A stretch of DNA of 6,514 bases from Eubacterium sp. GTDB lineage: Bacteria > Bacillota > Clostridia > Oscillospirales > Acutalibacteraceae. The stretch lies in the NCBI GenBank assembly GCA_029052085.1, contig JAIDJS010000117.1, positions 1,642-8,155 of the forward strand. The letters run 5' to 3'. Shown here one piece after another: positions 1-6,490 of the stretch; the stretch's first letter is position 1, and each line of letters begins with the position of its first letter. The notes under the pieces were generated by a model. The model did not search any database. It worked only from the letters and a program-made list of their open reading frames with translations, and was not told where the DNA came from. Made by a program: the position numbers and the translations under genes.

Positions 1-137
1 GGCTTGCCGTCTCCTGTTGTGTCTACATTGATATCCGGTTTACCGTCGTCGTCTGTATCGATGTTGATATCCGGTTCTCCATCTCCATCAGGATCAATAT
101 TGATATCCGGCTCTCCGTCGCCATCAATATCAATATT
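1..137 (-). repeat. Acidic 12-residue repeats, Ca2+-loop-like, from residue 2084 past the window edge
   Basis: Directly after M7 the chain becomes a 12-residue repeat of the form N-[IV]-D-x-[DT]-[GD]-D-G-[EK]-P-D-I; at least three and a half units are visible (first NIDIDGDGEPDI, then NIDPDGDGEPDI, NIDTDDDGKPDI, NVDTTGDGKP). On the DNA this is a 36-bp period: the core ttgatatccgg recurs with its flanking base at 27, 63 and 99. The D-x-D-G-D-G spacing is like EF-hand, dockerin and thrombospondin type 3 calcium loops; calcium binding is inferred. Such repeats in Firmicute surface proteins often come just before the cell-wall or membrane anchor. The array is cut by the window edge, so copy number is unknown. 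Confidence 0.85.
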
Positions 138-3100
138 CAGATACTGCTTATAAACATAAGTTACTGTAATTGGATCAACACCCATTTTGCCGCTTGTGCT
201 GTCAAAATCCGAAATGAGCTTGTAGGAATAGATATCTTTAGCTGATGTAGTATAATCATCCTCATAAACACCATTTATGGTTTCACTGTCAAGAATATTT
301 CCTTTTTCATCAACATAATTAACAATTACCTTAGTCGATTTGCGGGAATAGATATAATTTACAACAATGATATCCTCTTCCATAACATCAGAATAATCTT
401 CCGGATTGGTATTTTCATTCGCAGCAAGCGCCATTAATCTTGCATTTGCATTACGATTATTGTTTTCAGAAATACGATTCACTGTTACGTCAACAAAATC
501 AAAGCCTGTAATATCAAGATGCTTGGTATCAAACTTATCAAACACCTTACCCTTGATTTCTGTCTGCGGTGCAATTACATTTCCTAAATCATCAAGATGA
601 TTTACAATAACAGACGTATCCTTCAAATCATAAACCAAAGTTACCGTAATCTTATCAACTGTCATAAAGCCTTCAGCATTTGCAGGCATATCCATTATCT
701 GATAATTCTTGATATCCTTGATTTCAGCATTATAAGAATCCTTAACCTTACCAAGAATGTTTTCGCTTGCAGCAATTTCTTCGCCGGCTTTATTTACATA
801 TTTTACAACAACAGAGGTTGGCTTATAATCATAATAATATGTTACAGTAATAGGCTCTTCGGTAAATTTGCCCTCAGGTTCGCCAACAACTTTAACAAAA
901 TCATACTCATCAAAGGTTTTAGCCTCTGTTTTATAATCATTAAGAGCCTTGCCCTCAATAACTACATCATCACAGATTTTATCACCGCTTAAATTGCGAT
1001 ATTCAGCAACAACGGTTGCAGGCTTCTGCCTGAAATTGTAAACAATTACAATCTGCTCTTCAACCATTTTTCCATTGTGAACCAATTCAGGCATAGCAAC
1101 TAATTCATAGCCGTAAACATCATTTGAAGCAAGAACCTCATCAAGTTCTTTCTGGGCAAGCTTTGTGTAATCATCATAAACCTTGCCGTTAATAATTCTT
1201 GCAGGACTGATTTCTTTTGATACAAAATCATCCTCTTTATCATTTGAAACAACAAATTCAAGCCTTACGGAAGAATCCTTAAGCTTATAGTAATAATTTA
1301 CAACCTGCTGTTCCTCACTAAATTTGCCTTCTTCAACCGGAAGTCTGTCTGTATCCAATTCGTAGCCGTAAATGGATGCCGCTTCCGTTTTATAAGATTG
1401 ATTTACCTTGCCCGTAATAATATCACTATCACGGATATCCGCAGGGATTTTTTCTCCGTTTTCATCAAGATAATTGATAAGAACCGAAGCTGGATTTAAT
1501 GAATAAACATATGTAACCGTTACAACATCATCCTTCATTTCGCCCGAAGCATTATCAGGAGTTTTGGTTAATGTGTAACCATATGGTCTTTCGGAAGGAA
1601 GCCTTGTTTCATAGCTGTCACCAAGCTTATATGTTTCCGTATAGCCTTCAGCTATCTCATTTCCGTTTTCATCAACATATTCAACCTTAAGTGTTAGAAT
1701 TCTATCAAAACGGATTGAAAGATGAAGCGGTTTGCTTGCACCTGTTACAGTTCCGCTTAATACGCTCTTTTCCTCATTGAAGGTATAGCCCTCAGGAACC
1801 TGAATTGTATAGCTTTCATCACTCTCAAGGTTTATTGCGGTATTAACTCTTGAATCAAACTGCTCTGACGCTGTAAGAACATACTCTCCGTCAAGCATCT
1901 GCTTATAATAATCAATGTAATACTTACTGTCTGCAAGGTTAAGCTTAACCTCAACTGTATGGTTCTGATCCATTGTTATATCAACGGAACTCTTTTCAAC
2001 AAGATCAGGTCTTTCAACACCATCAATAATAACCTTTGAAACCCACTGATCTTCATCAGTAGACCAATTAACCGTTACTACCTCACCCTTGGCAATATTA
2101 TTCAGTGAAGATGTAATATTACCGCCGTCATCAATCTTTGTTGAAAGATTGAAATATTCTGTAGGCTCTGTAGAAGATGAAGCAGGAATCGGCTTGGTAT
2201 TTACTATAAATTCAATAGTGTTTACAAATTCCAAATCCGCATCGCCAAGATTAAGAGCCGCTAAAATATCCTTAATTGTTACGGAGTTACCGCTGACAGG
2301 AACCTCGTTGAGAATAGCTGTTCCCTCTTGTCTTGCGAATACACTTTCCACCTCATAATTATCAGGAACATTCCATTCAATTATATCATCATTATCTCTT
2401 CCGGCAACAAAAAGTCTGCTTGGAGAAATTGTGCCATTACCATTAAGCTTTGTATTCAGCTGAATTCTTGCACCTGAATCTGTTGAGCCATCCTCTTTAG
2501 AGAAAGTTACATAAATATTATGGGTTGCAACAACATTTTCAAATTCCTGGCTGAATCCGGTATCTGCAGAGGAAGAGATGTCGGAATCCGATGAGAAGAA
2601 CGAAGCAATACGGCTGAACAGGCTTGGTGTTTCAGGATAAATCTGGCTGCCATCCATAAAGATAGATTCAAGCTGCCAGCCTGCAGCAGGAGTTGCATTA
2701 AACCATCCGTAATCTGTTGCATAAAGAAGAGTCTGTGACGGGGAAACATTTCCCTTACCCTCATATTGAACATTGAACTGAACAAGATTCGGAACAAGAT
2801 AAACCTCAACCTTATGATTTTTATCAATATCATCAAAGGTATATTCCAAATTATTATCTTCATCAATCTCAATAATCTCGCCGTCTACATAAACGTAACC
2901 GATTTCATATTGCTCAGGAATATCAGCTGTTATATTCCATTTAACAGTTGTATTATCGCCTGTTGAAACAAATGATGATGGAGTAATGCTTCCCGGACCG
3001 CCGTAAATTGCAGTATTTACAAGAAGATTTTTATCGTCATCATCCGGTGTCTGATCAGGATCGTCAGATTCACATCTTACCACAACAGAATGATTTTCTT

Positions 3101-6100
3101 TTATATCAGAGAAAGAAATTGATGTTATGTTTACATCATCAGCCTCAGCACCGTCAATAAGAACACTTACTGCGTGATAGCCTTTTTCAATTTCCCATTC
3201 AACTGTAAAATCAGAACCCTCTGTTACAGAAGCAGAATTCGTAATGCTTCCGTGATTAATAGCAGCATCAATGCTATAAAATCCGTTCTGCTGAATAAAG
3301 CTTGTTACCGGTTCCGCATAGACATCAACAAGATGATTTCCATGAACCGTTTCAATTTCAACATAACCGCGGTCAATTACAGACTGATCACGATTTATAC
3401 CATTAACAAGAACCTTGGTGATTTTATAACCACTCGGAACCTCCCATTCAACCTTAGCCGTTTCGCCTTCCTTAACAGAAAACGAATCTGTTAACTTAAT
3501 CTTTGATGTTCCGTGTTTCTGTGTAGTAATCAAATAATACTTACTATCAGGTTGAATCACATCCGGATGCTCATGATCTCCGCCTTCTTCATCATCCTTT
3601 TCAAATTTTACAAGAACATTATGATTTTCCTGAATATTCTCAAAAAGATGACCTGCTTCATCCACATGGTCACCGCCAACCCATTTTCCATCTATAAGAA
3701 TATGAGAAACATGATAACCCTCCTGAGCGGTCCATGTAATTTCCGCATCAGAACCAATATCATAAAAGCCTTGACCTGTAACCGTTCCGTTGCCCTCTGC
3801 AACGCAAACGATTGCTGCAACCTTTATCCATTTAGCAGTTAAAGTTACCGGCTCATAATCAAGCAATGTATTTGCATCAACCTTTGTATCATCAAGATAC
3901 CAGCCATCAAAACGGAAGGTGTTTCCGTCTGTATCCTGCCACCTTGCAGGCTCTGTTGGGAAGGAAGAAACCTTGCCAGCCAGATTTAATTCAAAACTGC
4001 TGTTTGCCACAGGAGAAAGGCTGCAGGAATACTGCCTTGATAAAAGGTTGTTTGCTCTTGGATTTGTATAATTATAATCAAAGGTAACATCTAATGCTTT
4101 TGGAATCCAATACGCATAAACTGTTATATTATCCTTGATTTTACGTTCACTTGTAAATTCATTACCCTTACCGCCGATGCTCGTAAACCATCCGCCGAAA
4201 TCAGCATATGTCTGATTTGGAAATGTTTTAATGGCACTTTGAGCAACTGTTGCACCATATTTAACTGTAACCGTATCATTTTCTGTTGAAGACAAACCGT
4301 TTTCAAAGGTTACTGTTAAATCAAGTCTGTCAAAATAAGCTTCAAGGTGAAGCGGATTTGCAGCATTTACAATTGTACCGCTGAGCTTTGACTTTGAGCT
4401 GTTAAATTTAAAACCATCAGGAACTGTTAAATCAGACTCTGAAATCGAAACAGGTGAATTAACAATTCCGCTTGTAATTGTAGCATTCGTTTTCTTATAA
4501 TTTCCGTTTAACTGCTCTTCAAAAATATCAAGATAAAAATATGATTCGTTTGAATTAATCCAATAAGCTTTAAGCTCAACTGTATTACTCGGAAGGTTTT
4601 CAGGAACTTTATAATCTGCACCTGCAGGATAAACATTTCCCGAAGGATCCTGCCAGCCGCCGAACTGCTTACCAGCAGGAGCTGTAAACGTATTATTAGG
4701 AAGAGATACTGTCTGAAGCTCATAAGCATTCATTGCTGAAGGAGCAGTACCACTTCCGCCGTTTGCAGCAAAGGTAATCTTAGCACTTTGGGCCGGACGC
4801 ATTACATCGCCATCATCCTCACTATCTTCAATTAAGATTGCAACCGTTTTGATTGAAGACATGGCATTCGCATCATTCATAACCCAAACGGATACAGTAT
4901 GAACCTCTCCAGCCTGCCATGATTTAGGACGCTGAATAACTCCGCCCATATTCAAAAATGTTCCGTTAGCTGTTTTCGTATCAAGAACACCCGGCGTTGT
5001 TTCATCGGATGTACCCATATCAAGAACATAATACAGCTTGTCTATCATTCCGGAAACGTCCTTAACGCTTGCAGAAACGTCAACAGTCTGCGGATTAACA
5101 ACAGCACTGATTTCCGAACCAAGCTCAGGCGGGTTAGCTGATTTACCGATACCTAAAAGATAGGAATATGATTTGGTCTGGCCCGGCTGAATTGTTCTGT
5201 TGTTCCAGCCCATTGCAATACCGCTGTCTATACCTGAAACAGTTGAAGTTGTTTTTTCATTGTTCCATAAATGATTTGTACGATCACCATATTGACCAAA
5301 CCAAAGAACATCAACATCCGTTACACCATAAGCATTTTTACATATAATGTTGAACTGCGATCCGGTATCACTTTCTGCCATTCTTGCACCAGTTCCGGTT
5401 GGATAGATTGGTGCCCTATCATTAGCATTAATCTGAACATCAGTGTGATTTACAATACCAATTGTGTGTGCAACTGTTGTTGGATTATAAACATCGTAAT
5501 TAATCTTTACATATGCACCGTCATTAACAATTGAAAGCGTTTGCGTTATCTGCATACCGCTTACCGTTTTGGTTACACCGTTTGCACCGAATATAACTTG
5601 TGCGGTTACAGTACCATCCACATTAACAGCACAGGTATATCCGTTCTCCGCATATGTAGTTTTTATACTTGCACTGCCGTTGTTTACACCTTTGATTTCA
5701 AAAGCATTTTTGGCTGTTGTATAATAAACAAATGACGTCTGTTCGCTTGCCGGCAAAGACGCATACGTTGCTGCAGATGAAGCTTTTGCAGCCGGCTTTG
5801 ACGGCGCCTTAACAGGAGTTTCTGTTTCTGTTTCTTTCTCAACAGGAGCTTTTTCTTCTGTTTCTTCCTTATCTGCTTCTTCAACAGGCTTTGGCTGATG
5901 GATAAGCTTTATCCATGGCATTGCAGCTTCGCTTTCGATTAATTCATCAGAAAGCGCATATTCCGTGCCGAAATCAGCAACCAGCTTACAGGAAATCAGA
6001 TTGCCATCTTCATCATAAACATCGCTGTCGGCATCCCATTCCTCGCCATCGGCAAGCTTCCATTCAACGGGAAGCTTTATCATTTCGCTGATTCCCTCAA

Positions 6101-6386
6101 CTGAAACAGGAATTGTTTCAGGGAATGGAACATCCTCAAGCTCAGAACCATATACCGCAGCAAGAGTCTGATACGGTTCATCACCGAGAAAATCATATCC
6201 CTCTATGCCGATAATAATTTTATCAGCCTTTGATTCTTCTCCATTTTCTGCATTTTCAACTGCTGAGCTTACATCACGGTCAGCATCTGAAACATTATCA
6301 GATGCAAAAGCATATGATGTCACACATTGCGAGACAAAAAGAACTACAGCAAGAAAAAACGCAATTAAAGCTTTTGTTTTTTTCAT
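1..6386 (-). CDS. Giant secreted multidomain surface protein (InlB-type and MucBP repeats), C-terminus outside window
   Basis: One uninterrupted minus-strand frame runs from the ATG at 6386..6384 to base 1: 2128 full codons and two bases (CC, so Pro) of codon 2129, with no stop. The start is set by AGGAGAGG seven bases upstream and by an immediate signal peptide (MKKTKALIAFFLAVVLF). In order it carries an acidic N-terminal part, a Pro/Glu/Thr linker, an unassigned globular head, an Ig-like domain, three InlB B-type repeats, seven divergent InlB-type repeats, two copies of a 75-residue module, seven MucBP-type repeats and acidic DxDGDGxPD repeats. I see no catalytic motif. By family knowledge such proteins are exported, fixed to the wall or membrane, and act in adhesion to mucus, host glycans or other cells; that role is inference. 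The anchor must lie left of the window. The mature part has few cysteines, as is usual for Gram-positive surface proteins. It is apparently the first gene after its own promoter. Confidence 0.96.
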   Translation of the reverse strand, partial: MKKTKALIAFFLAVVLFVSQCVTSYAFASDNVSDADRDVSSAVENAENGEESKADKIIIGIEGYDFLGDEPYQTLAAVYGSELEDVPFPETIPVSVEGISEMIKLPVEWKLADGEEWDADSDVYDEDGNLISCKLVADFGTEYALSDELIESEAAMPWIKLIHQPKPVEEADKEETEEKAPVEKETETETPVKAPSKPAAKASSAATYASLPASEQTSFVYYTTAKNAFEIKGVNNGSASIKTTYAENGYTCAVNVDGTVTAQVIFGANGVTKTVSGMQITQTLSIVNDGAYVKINYDVYNPTTVAHTIGIVNHTDVQINANDRAPIYPTGTGARMAESDTGSQFNIICKNAYGVTDVDVLWFGQYGDRTNHLWNNEKTTSTVSGIDSGIAMGWNNRTIQPGQTKSYSYLLGIGKSANPPELGSEISAVVNPQTVDVSASVKDVSGMIDKLYYVLDMGTSDETTPGVLDTKTANGTFLNMGGVIQRPKSWQAGEVHTVSVWVMNDANAMSSIKTVAILIEDSEDDGDVMRPAQSAKITFAANGGSGTAPSAMNAYELQTVSLPNNTFTAPAGKQFGGWQDPSGNVYPAGADYKVPENLPSNTVELKAYWINSNESYFYLDIFEEQLNGNYKKTNATITSGIVNSPVSISESDLTVPDGFKFNSSKSKLSGTIVNAANPLHLEAYFDRLDLTVTFENGLSSTENDTVTVKYGATVAQSAIKTFPNQTYADFGGWFTSIGGKGNEFTSERKIKDNITVYAYWIPKALDVTFDYNYTNPRANNLLSRQYSCSLSPVANSSFELNLAGKVSSFPTEPARWQDTDGNTFRFDGWYLDDTKVDANTLLDYEPVTLTAKWIKVAAIVCVAEGNGTVTGQGFYDIGSDAEITWTAQEGYHVSHILIDGKWVGGDHVDEAGHLFENIQENHNVLVKFEKDDEEGGDHEHPDVIQPDSKYYLITTQKHGTSKIKLTDSFSVKEGETAKVEWEVPSGYKITKVLVNGINRDQSVIDRGYVEIETVHGNHLVDVYAEPVTSFIQQNGFYSIDAAINHGSITNSASVTEGSDFTVEWEIEKGYHAVSVLIDGAEADDVNITSISFSDIKENHSVVVRCESDDPDQTPDDDDKNLLVNTAIYGGPGSITPSSFVSTGDNTTVKWNITADIPEQYEIGYVYVDGEIIEIDEDNNLEYTFDDIDKNHKVEVYLVPNLVQFNVQYEGKGNVSPSQTLLYATDYGWFNATPAAGWQLESIFMDGSQIYPETPSLFSRIASFFSSDSDISSSADTGFSQEFENVVATHNIYVTFSKEDGSTDSGARIQLNTKLNGNGTISPSRLFVAGRDNDDIIEWNVPDNYEVESVFARQEGTAILNEVPVSGNSVTIKDILAALNLGDADLEFVNTIEFIVNTKPIPASSSTEPTEYFNLSTKIDDGGNITSSLNNIAKGEVVTVNWSTDEDQWVSKVIIDGVERPDLVEKSSVDITMDQNHTVEVKLNLADSKYYIDYYKQMLDGEYVLTASEQFDSRVNTAINLESDESYTIQVPEGYTFNEEKSVLSGTVTGASKPLHLSIRFDRILTLKVEYVDENGNEIAEGYTETYKLGDSYETRLPSERPYGYTLTKTPDNASGEMKDDVVTVTYVYSLNPASVLINYLDENGEKIPADIRDSDIITGKVNQSYKTEAASIYGYELDTDRLPVEEGKFSEEQQVVNYYYKLKDSSVRLEFVVSNDKEDDFVSKEISPARIINGKVYDDYTKLAQKELDEVLASNDVYGYELVAMPELVHNGKMVEEQIVIVYNFRQKPATVVAEYRNLSGDKICDDVVIEGKALNDYKTEAKTFDEYDFVKVVGEPEGKFTEEPITVTYYYDYKPTSVVVKYVNKAGEEIAASENILGKVKDSYNAEIKDIKNYQIMDMPANAEGFMTVDKITVTLVYDLKDTSVIVNHLDDLGNVIAPQTEIKGKVFDKFDTKHLDITGFDFVDVTVNRISENNNRNANARLMALAANENTNPEDYSDVMEEDIIVVNYIYSRKSTKVIVNYVDEKGNILDSETINGVYEDDYTTSAKDIYSYKLISDFDSTSGKMGVDPITVTYVYKQYLNIDIDGDGEPDINIDPDGDGEPDINIDTDDDGKPDINVDTTGDGK
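144..1697 (-). repeat. Array of seven MucBP-type repeats, residues 1564-2081
   Basis: Units by residue and base: M1 1564-1630 (1497..1697), M2 1631-1702 (1281..1496), M3 1703-1787 (1026..1280), M4 1788-1854 (825..1025), M5 1855-1921 (624..824), M6 1922-2015 (342..623), M7 2016-2081 (144..341). Each follows the MucBP scheme: V-x-V-x-Y-x-[DN]-x-x-G near the start (LKVEYVDENGNEI, VLINYLDENGEKI, VIVNYVDEKGNIL), G-K-V-x-D-x-Y-x-T in the middle, a [YG]-Y-[EK]-L strand, and a last strand like ITVTYVY. Joints are nearly the same throughout (YKLKDSSV, FRQKPATV, YDYKPTSV, YDLKDTSV, YSRKSTKV), showing growth by tandem duplication. M3 is stretched by about 18 residues and M6 by about 27. MucBP domains are known from mucin-binding and other adhesins of lactobacilli, listeriae and clostridia, so binding to mucus is possible but not proved here. 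Confidence 0.85.
1698..1928 (-). repeat. 75-residue module, copy 2, residues 1487-1563
   Basis: It opens SKYYIDYYKQMLDGEYVL and ends with VPEGYTFNEEKSVLSGT, then VTGASKPLHLSIRFDRI. It pairs with the copy at residues 615-688, and the C-terminal half is best kept (FNxxKSxLSGT, PLHL, FDR). It sits exactly between the divergent InlB-type array and the MucBP array, so it may act as an adaptor between repeat types. Confidence 0.75.
1935..3821 (-). repeat. Array of seven divergent InlB B-type repeats (Flg_new_2-like), residues 856-1484
   Basis: Units by residue and base: R1 856-932 (3591..3821), R2 949-1027 (3306..3542), R3 1036-1109 (3060..3281), R4 1119-1200 (2787..3032), R5 1201-1299 (2490..2786), R6 1305-1398 (2193..2474), R7 1411-1484 (1935..2156). 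Each has a Gly-rich first hairpin (EGNGTVTG, KHGTSKI, INHGSIT, YGGPGSI, GKGNVSP, GNGTISP, DGGNITS), a Trp strand (ITWTAQEGY, VEWEVPSGY, VEWEIEKGY), an IDG turn (HILIDG, KVLVNG, SVLIDG, YVYVDG, SIFMDG, KVIIDG) and, in most, an Asn-His before the last strand (ENHNVLVKF, GNHLVDVY, ENHSVVVRC, KNHKVEVY, QNHTVEVKL). R6 is the most decayed at its IDG and NH sites. Short acidic or Pro/Ser linkers separate some units: EEGGDHEHPD after R1, PDQTPDDDD after R3, PIPASSSTEPTE after R6. This matches the divergent InlB B-repeat family; a stalk role is inferred. Confidence 0.8.
3822..4322 (-). repeat. InlB B-type repeats 2 and 3, residues 689-761 and 763-855
   Basis: Repeat 2 (4104..4322) has LTVTFENGLSSTENDTV, the core YADFGGWFTSIGGKG and the closing ITVYAYWIP. 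Repeat 3 (3822..4100) starts ALDVTFDYNYTNPRAN, has the core FRFDGWYLDDTKV and ends VTLTAKWIK. Both keep the F-x-GW and terminal W of the Flg_new family. Repeat 3 is longer than usual (93 residues), with extra sequence (SRQYSCSLSPVANSSFEL) between first strand and core. They abut each other with almost no linker, as expected of a rigid stalk. Confidence 0.85.
4323..4544 (-). repeat. 75-residue module, copy 1, residues 615-688
   Basis: It opens SYFYLDIFEEQLNGNYKK and ends VPDGFKFNSSKSKLSG, then TIVNAANPLHLEAYFDRL. A second copy lies 872 residues further on (residues 1487-1563). Both share Y-x-D near the start, L-[ND]-G-x-Y, then P-[DE]-G-[FY]-x-F-N-x-x-K-S-x-L-S-G-T, and A-x-x-P-L-H-L-x-x-x-F-D-R. 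It resembles the YYxDYY.LDGxY...LSGxV modules that stand near MucBP repeats in clostridial surface proteins, but I cannot give a family name with certainty. Here it links InlB B-type repeat 1 to repeats 2 and 3. Confidence 0.75.
4557..4781 (-). repeat. InlB B-type repeat (Flg_new, Listeria-Bacteroides repeat) 1, residues 536-610
   Basis: The pattern is that of the Flg_new family: KITFAANGGSGTAPS, then a hydrophobic run ending SLPNNTFTAPAG, then KQFGGWQDPSGNVYPAG, and a last strand VELKAYWI. The hallmark residues are the ITF-x-x-NGG opening, the F-x-GW core and the final Y-W. About 75 residues, close to the family's usual 60-75. These beta-grasp-like repeats build stalks in surface proteins of Firmicutes and Bacteroides. 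Confidence 0.85.
4827..5132 (-). other. Ig-like beta-sandwich domain, residues 419-520
   Basis: After the PPELGSEI junction the chain reads as one Ig-type domain: VNPQTVDVSASVKDVSG, then KLYYVLDMGTSDET, then WQAGEVHTVSVWVMNDANA and a final strand KTVAILIED. The layout (a first strand with a V-x-V-S pattern, a central YYVLD strand, and a conserved W in H-T-V-S-V-W-V) is typical of bacterial Ig or fibronectin-like domains of surface proteins. The exact family cannot be fixed by eye. It joins the head to the repeat stalk, with a short acidic linker (SEDDGDVMRPAQ) behind it. Confidence 0.5.
5133..5768 (-). other. Unassigned globular head domain, residues 207-418
   Basis: About 210 residues without internal repeats and with a richer mix of aromatic residues than the stalk. 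Landmarks are an early FVYYTTAKNAFEIKG, a beta hairpin TYAENGYTCAVNVDGTV, a strand ALTERNATION around SIVNDGAYVKINYDVYNP, then DVQINANDRAPIYPTGTG, then the most distinctive block YGVTDVDVLWFGQYGDR, and finally GIAMGWNNRTIQPGQ and SYSYLLGIGKSANPP. The many alternating hydrophobic stretches suggest an all-beta fold. Similar DVDxxWFGQY blocks feel familiar from clostridial surface proteins, but I cannot name a family. As the only large non-repeat domain near the N-terminus, it is the best candidate for the ligand-binding head; that is inference from position. Confidence 0.5.
5769..5897 (-). other. Low-complexity Pro/Glu/Thr/Lys/Ala linker, residues 164-206
   Basis: The segment begins QPKPVEEADKEETEEKAP, continues with an alternating Glu-Thr run (KETETETPVK) and ends in PSKPAAKASSAAT. 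It is free of large hydrophobics and should be an extended, flexible spacer between the N-terminal domain and the globular head. On the DNA it shows as a purine-rich coding strand with short slippage-prone GAAACA-type repeats, so its length may vary between strains. Confidence 0.8.
5898..6302 (-). other. Acidic N-terminal region with a possible Ig-like domain, residues 29-163
   Basis: Just after the signal peptide the chain is rich in Asp and Glu (SDNVSDADRDVSSAVENAEN). Residues about 86-162 look like a small beta domain: VPFPETIPVSVEG, then LPVEWKLADG, YDEDGNLISCKLV and a closing MPWIKLI. The pattern of a V-x-W strand, a YDEDG turn, a further strand and a final hydrophobic strand resembles bacterial Ig-like (group 4) modules that recur in clostridial surface proteins. 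I read this by eye and the family call is tentative. The region ends at the Pro-rich linker. Confidence 0.45.
6303..6386 (-). other. Sec signal peptide, residues 1-28
   Basis: The N-terminus has the classic three parts: a basic start (MKKTK), a hydrophobic core (residues 6-18, ALIAFFLAVVLFV) and a polar end with AFA at 26-28, an A-x-A signal peptidase I site, followed by SDN. Cleavage after Ala28 is the best guess; after Ala26 is possible. Cys21 is not in a convincing lipobox, because the residue before it is Gln. The protein is therefore expected to be exported and held by something at its C-terminus. Confidence 0.9.
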
Positions 6387-6393
6387 CAACTTA

Positions 6394-6401
6394 CCTCTCC
6401 T
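6394..6401 (-). promoter_or_regulatory. Ribosome binding site AGGAGAGG
   Basis: On the minus strand AGGAGAGG stands seven bases before the ATG at 6386..6384. It is a near-consensus Shine-Dalgarno site with ideal spacing and decides the start of the large gene. Confidence 0.92.
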
Positions 6402-6462
6402 ATCTACAATTTGCCTTAAATTACTGCTCTAAAATTGTAATTTAAAAGCTATATATAAGCAA

Positions 6463-6490
6463 ATTGTATCACATATTGTAAAAATTACAA
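6463..6490 (-). promoter_or_regulatory. Probable sigma-A promoter with extended -10
   Basis: On the minus strand the -10 is TACAAT (6468..6463), with TG one base ahead (TGATACAAT), which makes an extended -10. A -35-like TTGTAA (6490..6485; 4 of 6 matches to TTGACA) lies 16 bases upstream. Transcription would start near 6455, leaving a leader of about 70 bases. A weaker alternative uses TTTACA as -35 and TTATAT or TATATA near 6452..6458 as -10. Identified by eye in AT-rich DNA. Confidence 0.55.

Noticed and set aside
27..110. 36-bp spaced direct repeats that look CRISPR-like
   Set aside because: There are no unique spacers; the units are contiguous and encode a regular 12-residue protein repeat in the open frame.
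406..992. Plus-strand open frames at 406..600 and 597..992
   Set aside because: They lie antisense to the MucBP-coding frame, have no ribosome binding sites, and their biased Ile/Asn/Leu content is the antisense image of the beta-repeat codons.
2507..2872. Minus-strand frame of 121 residues in another phase
   Set aside because: It is a frame-shifted shadow of repeats R4-R5 of the large gene, whose own frame is intact through the whole stretch.
3174..4087. Plus-strand frames at 3174..3494, 3513..3842 and 3866..4087
   Set aside because: They are antisense to the divergent InlB-type and InlB B-type repeats and show no start signals or recognisable domains.
5684..5884. Minus-strand Lys/Arg-rich frame of 66 residues
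   Set aside because: It is the low-complexity Pro/Glu/Thr linker read in the wrong phase; the GAA/ACA-rich DNA gives runs of Lys, Arg and Gln.
6318..6330. Possible lipobox at Cys21 (VSQC)
   Set aside because: Gln before the Cys does not fit the lipobox, and a good A-x-A cleavage site follows at residues 26-28.
6205..6445. Plus-strand frames over the signal peptide region as a possible divergent gene
   Set aside because: They overlap the signal peptide codons and the promoter of the large gene, have no ribosome binding site and end in the AT-rich leader.
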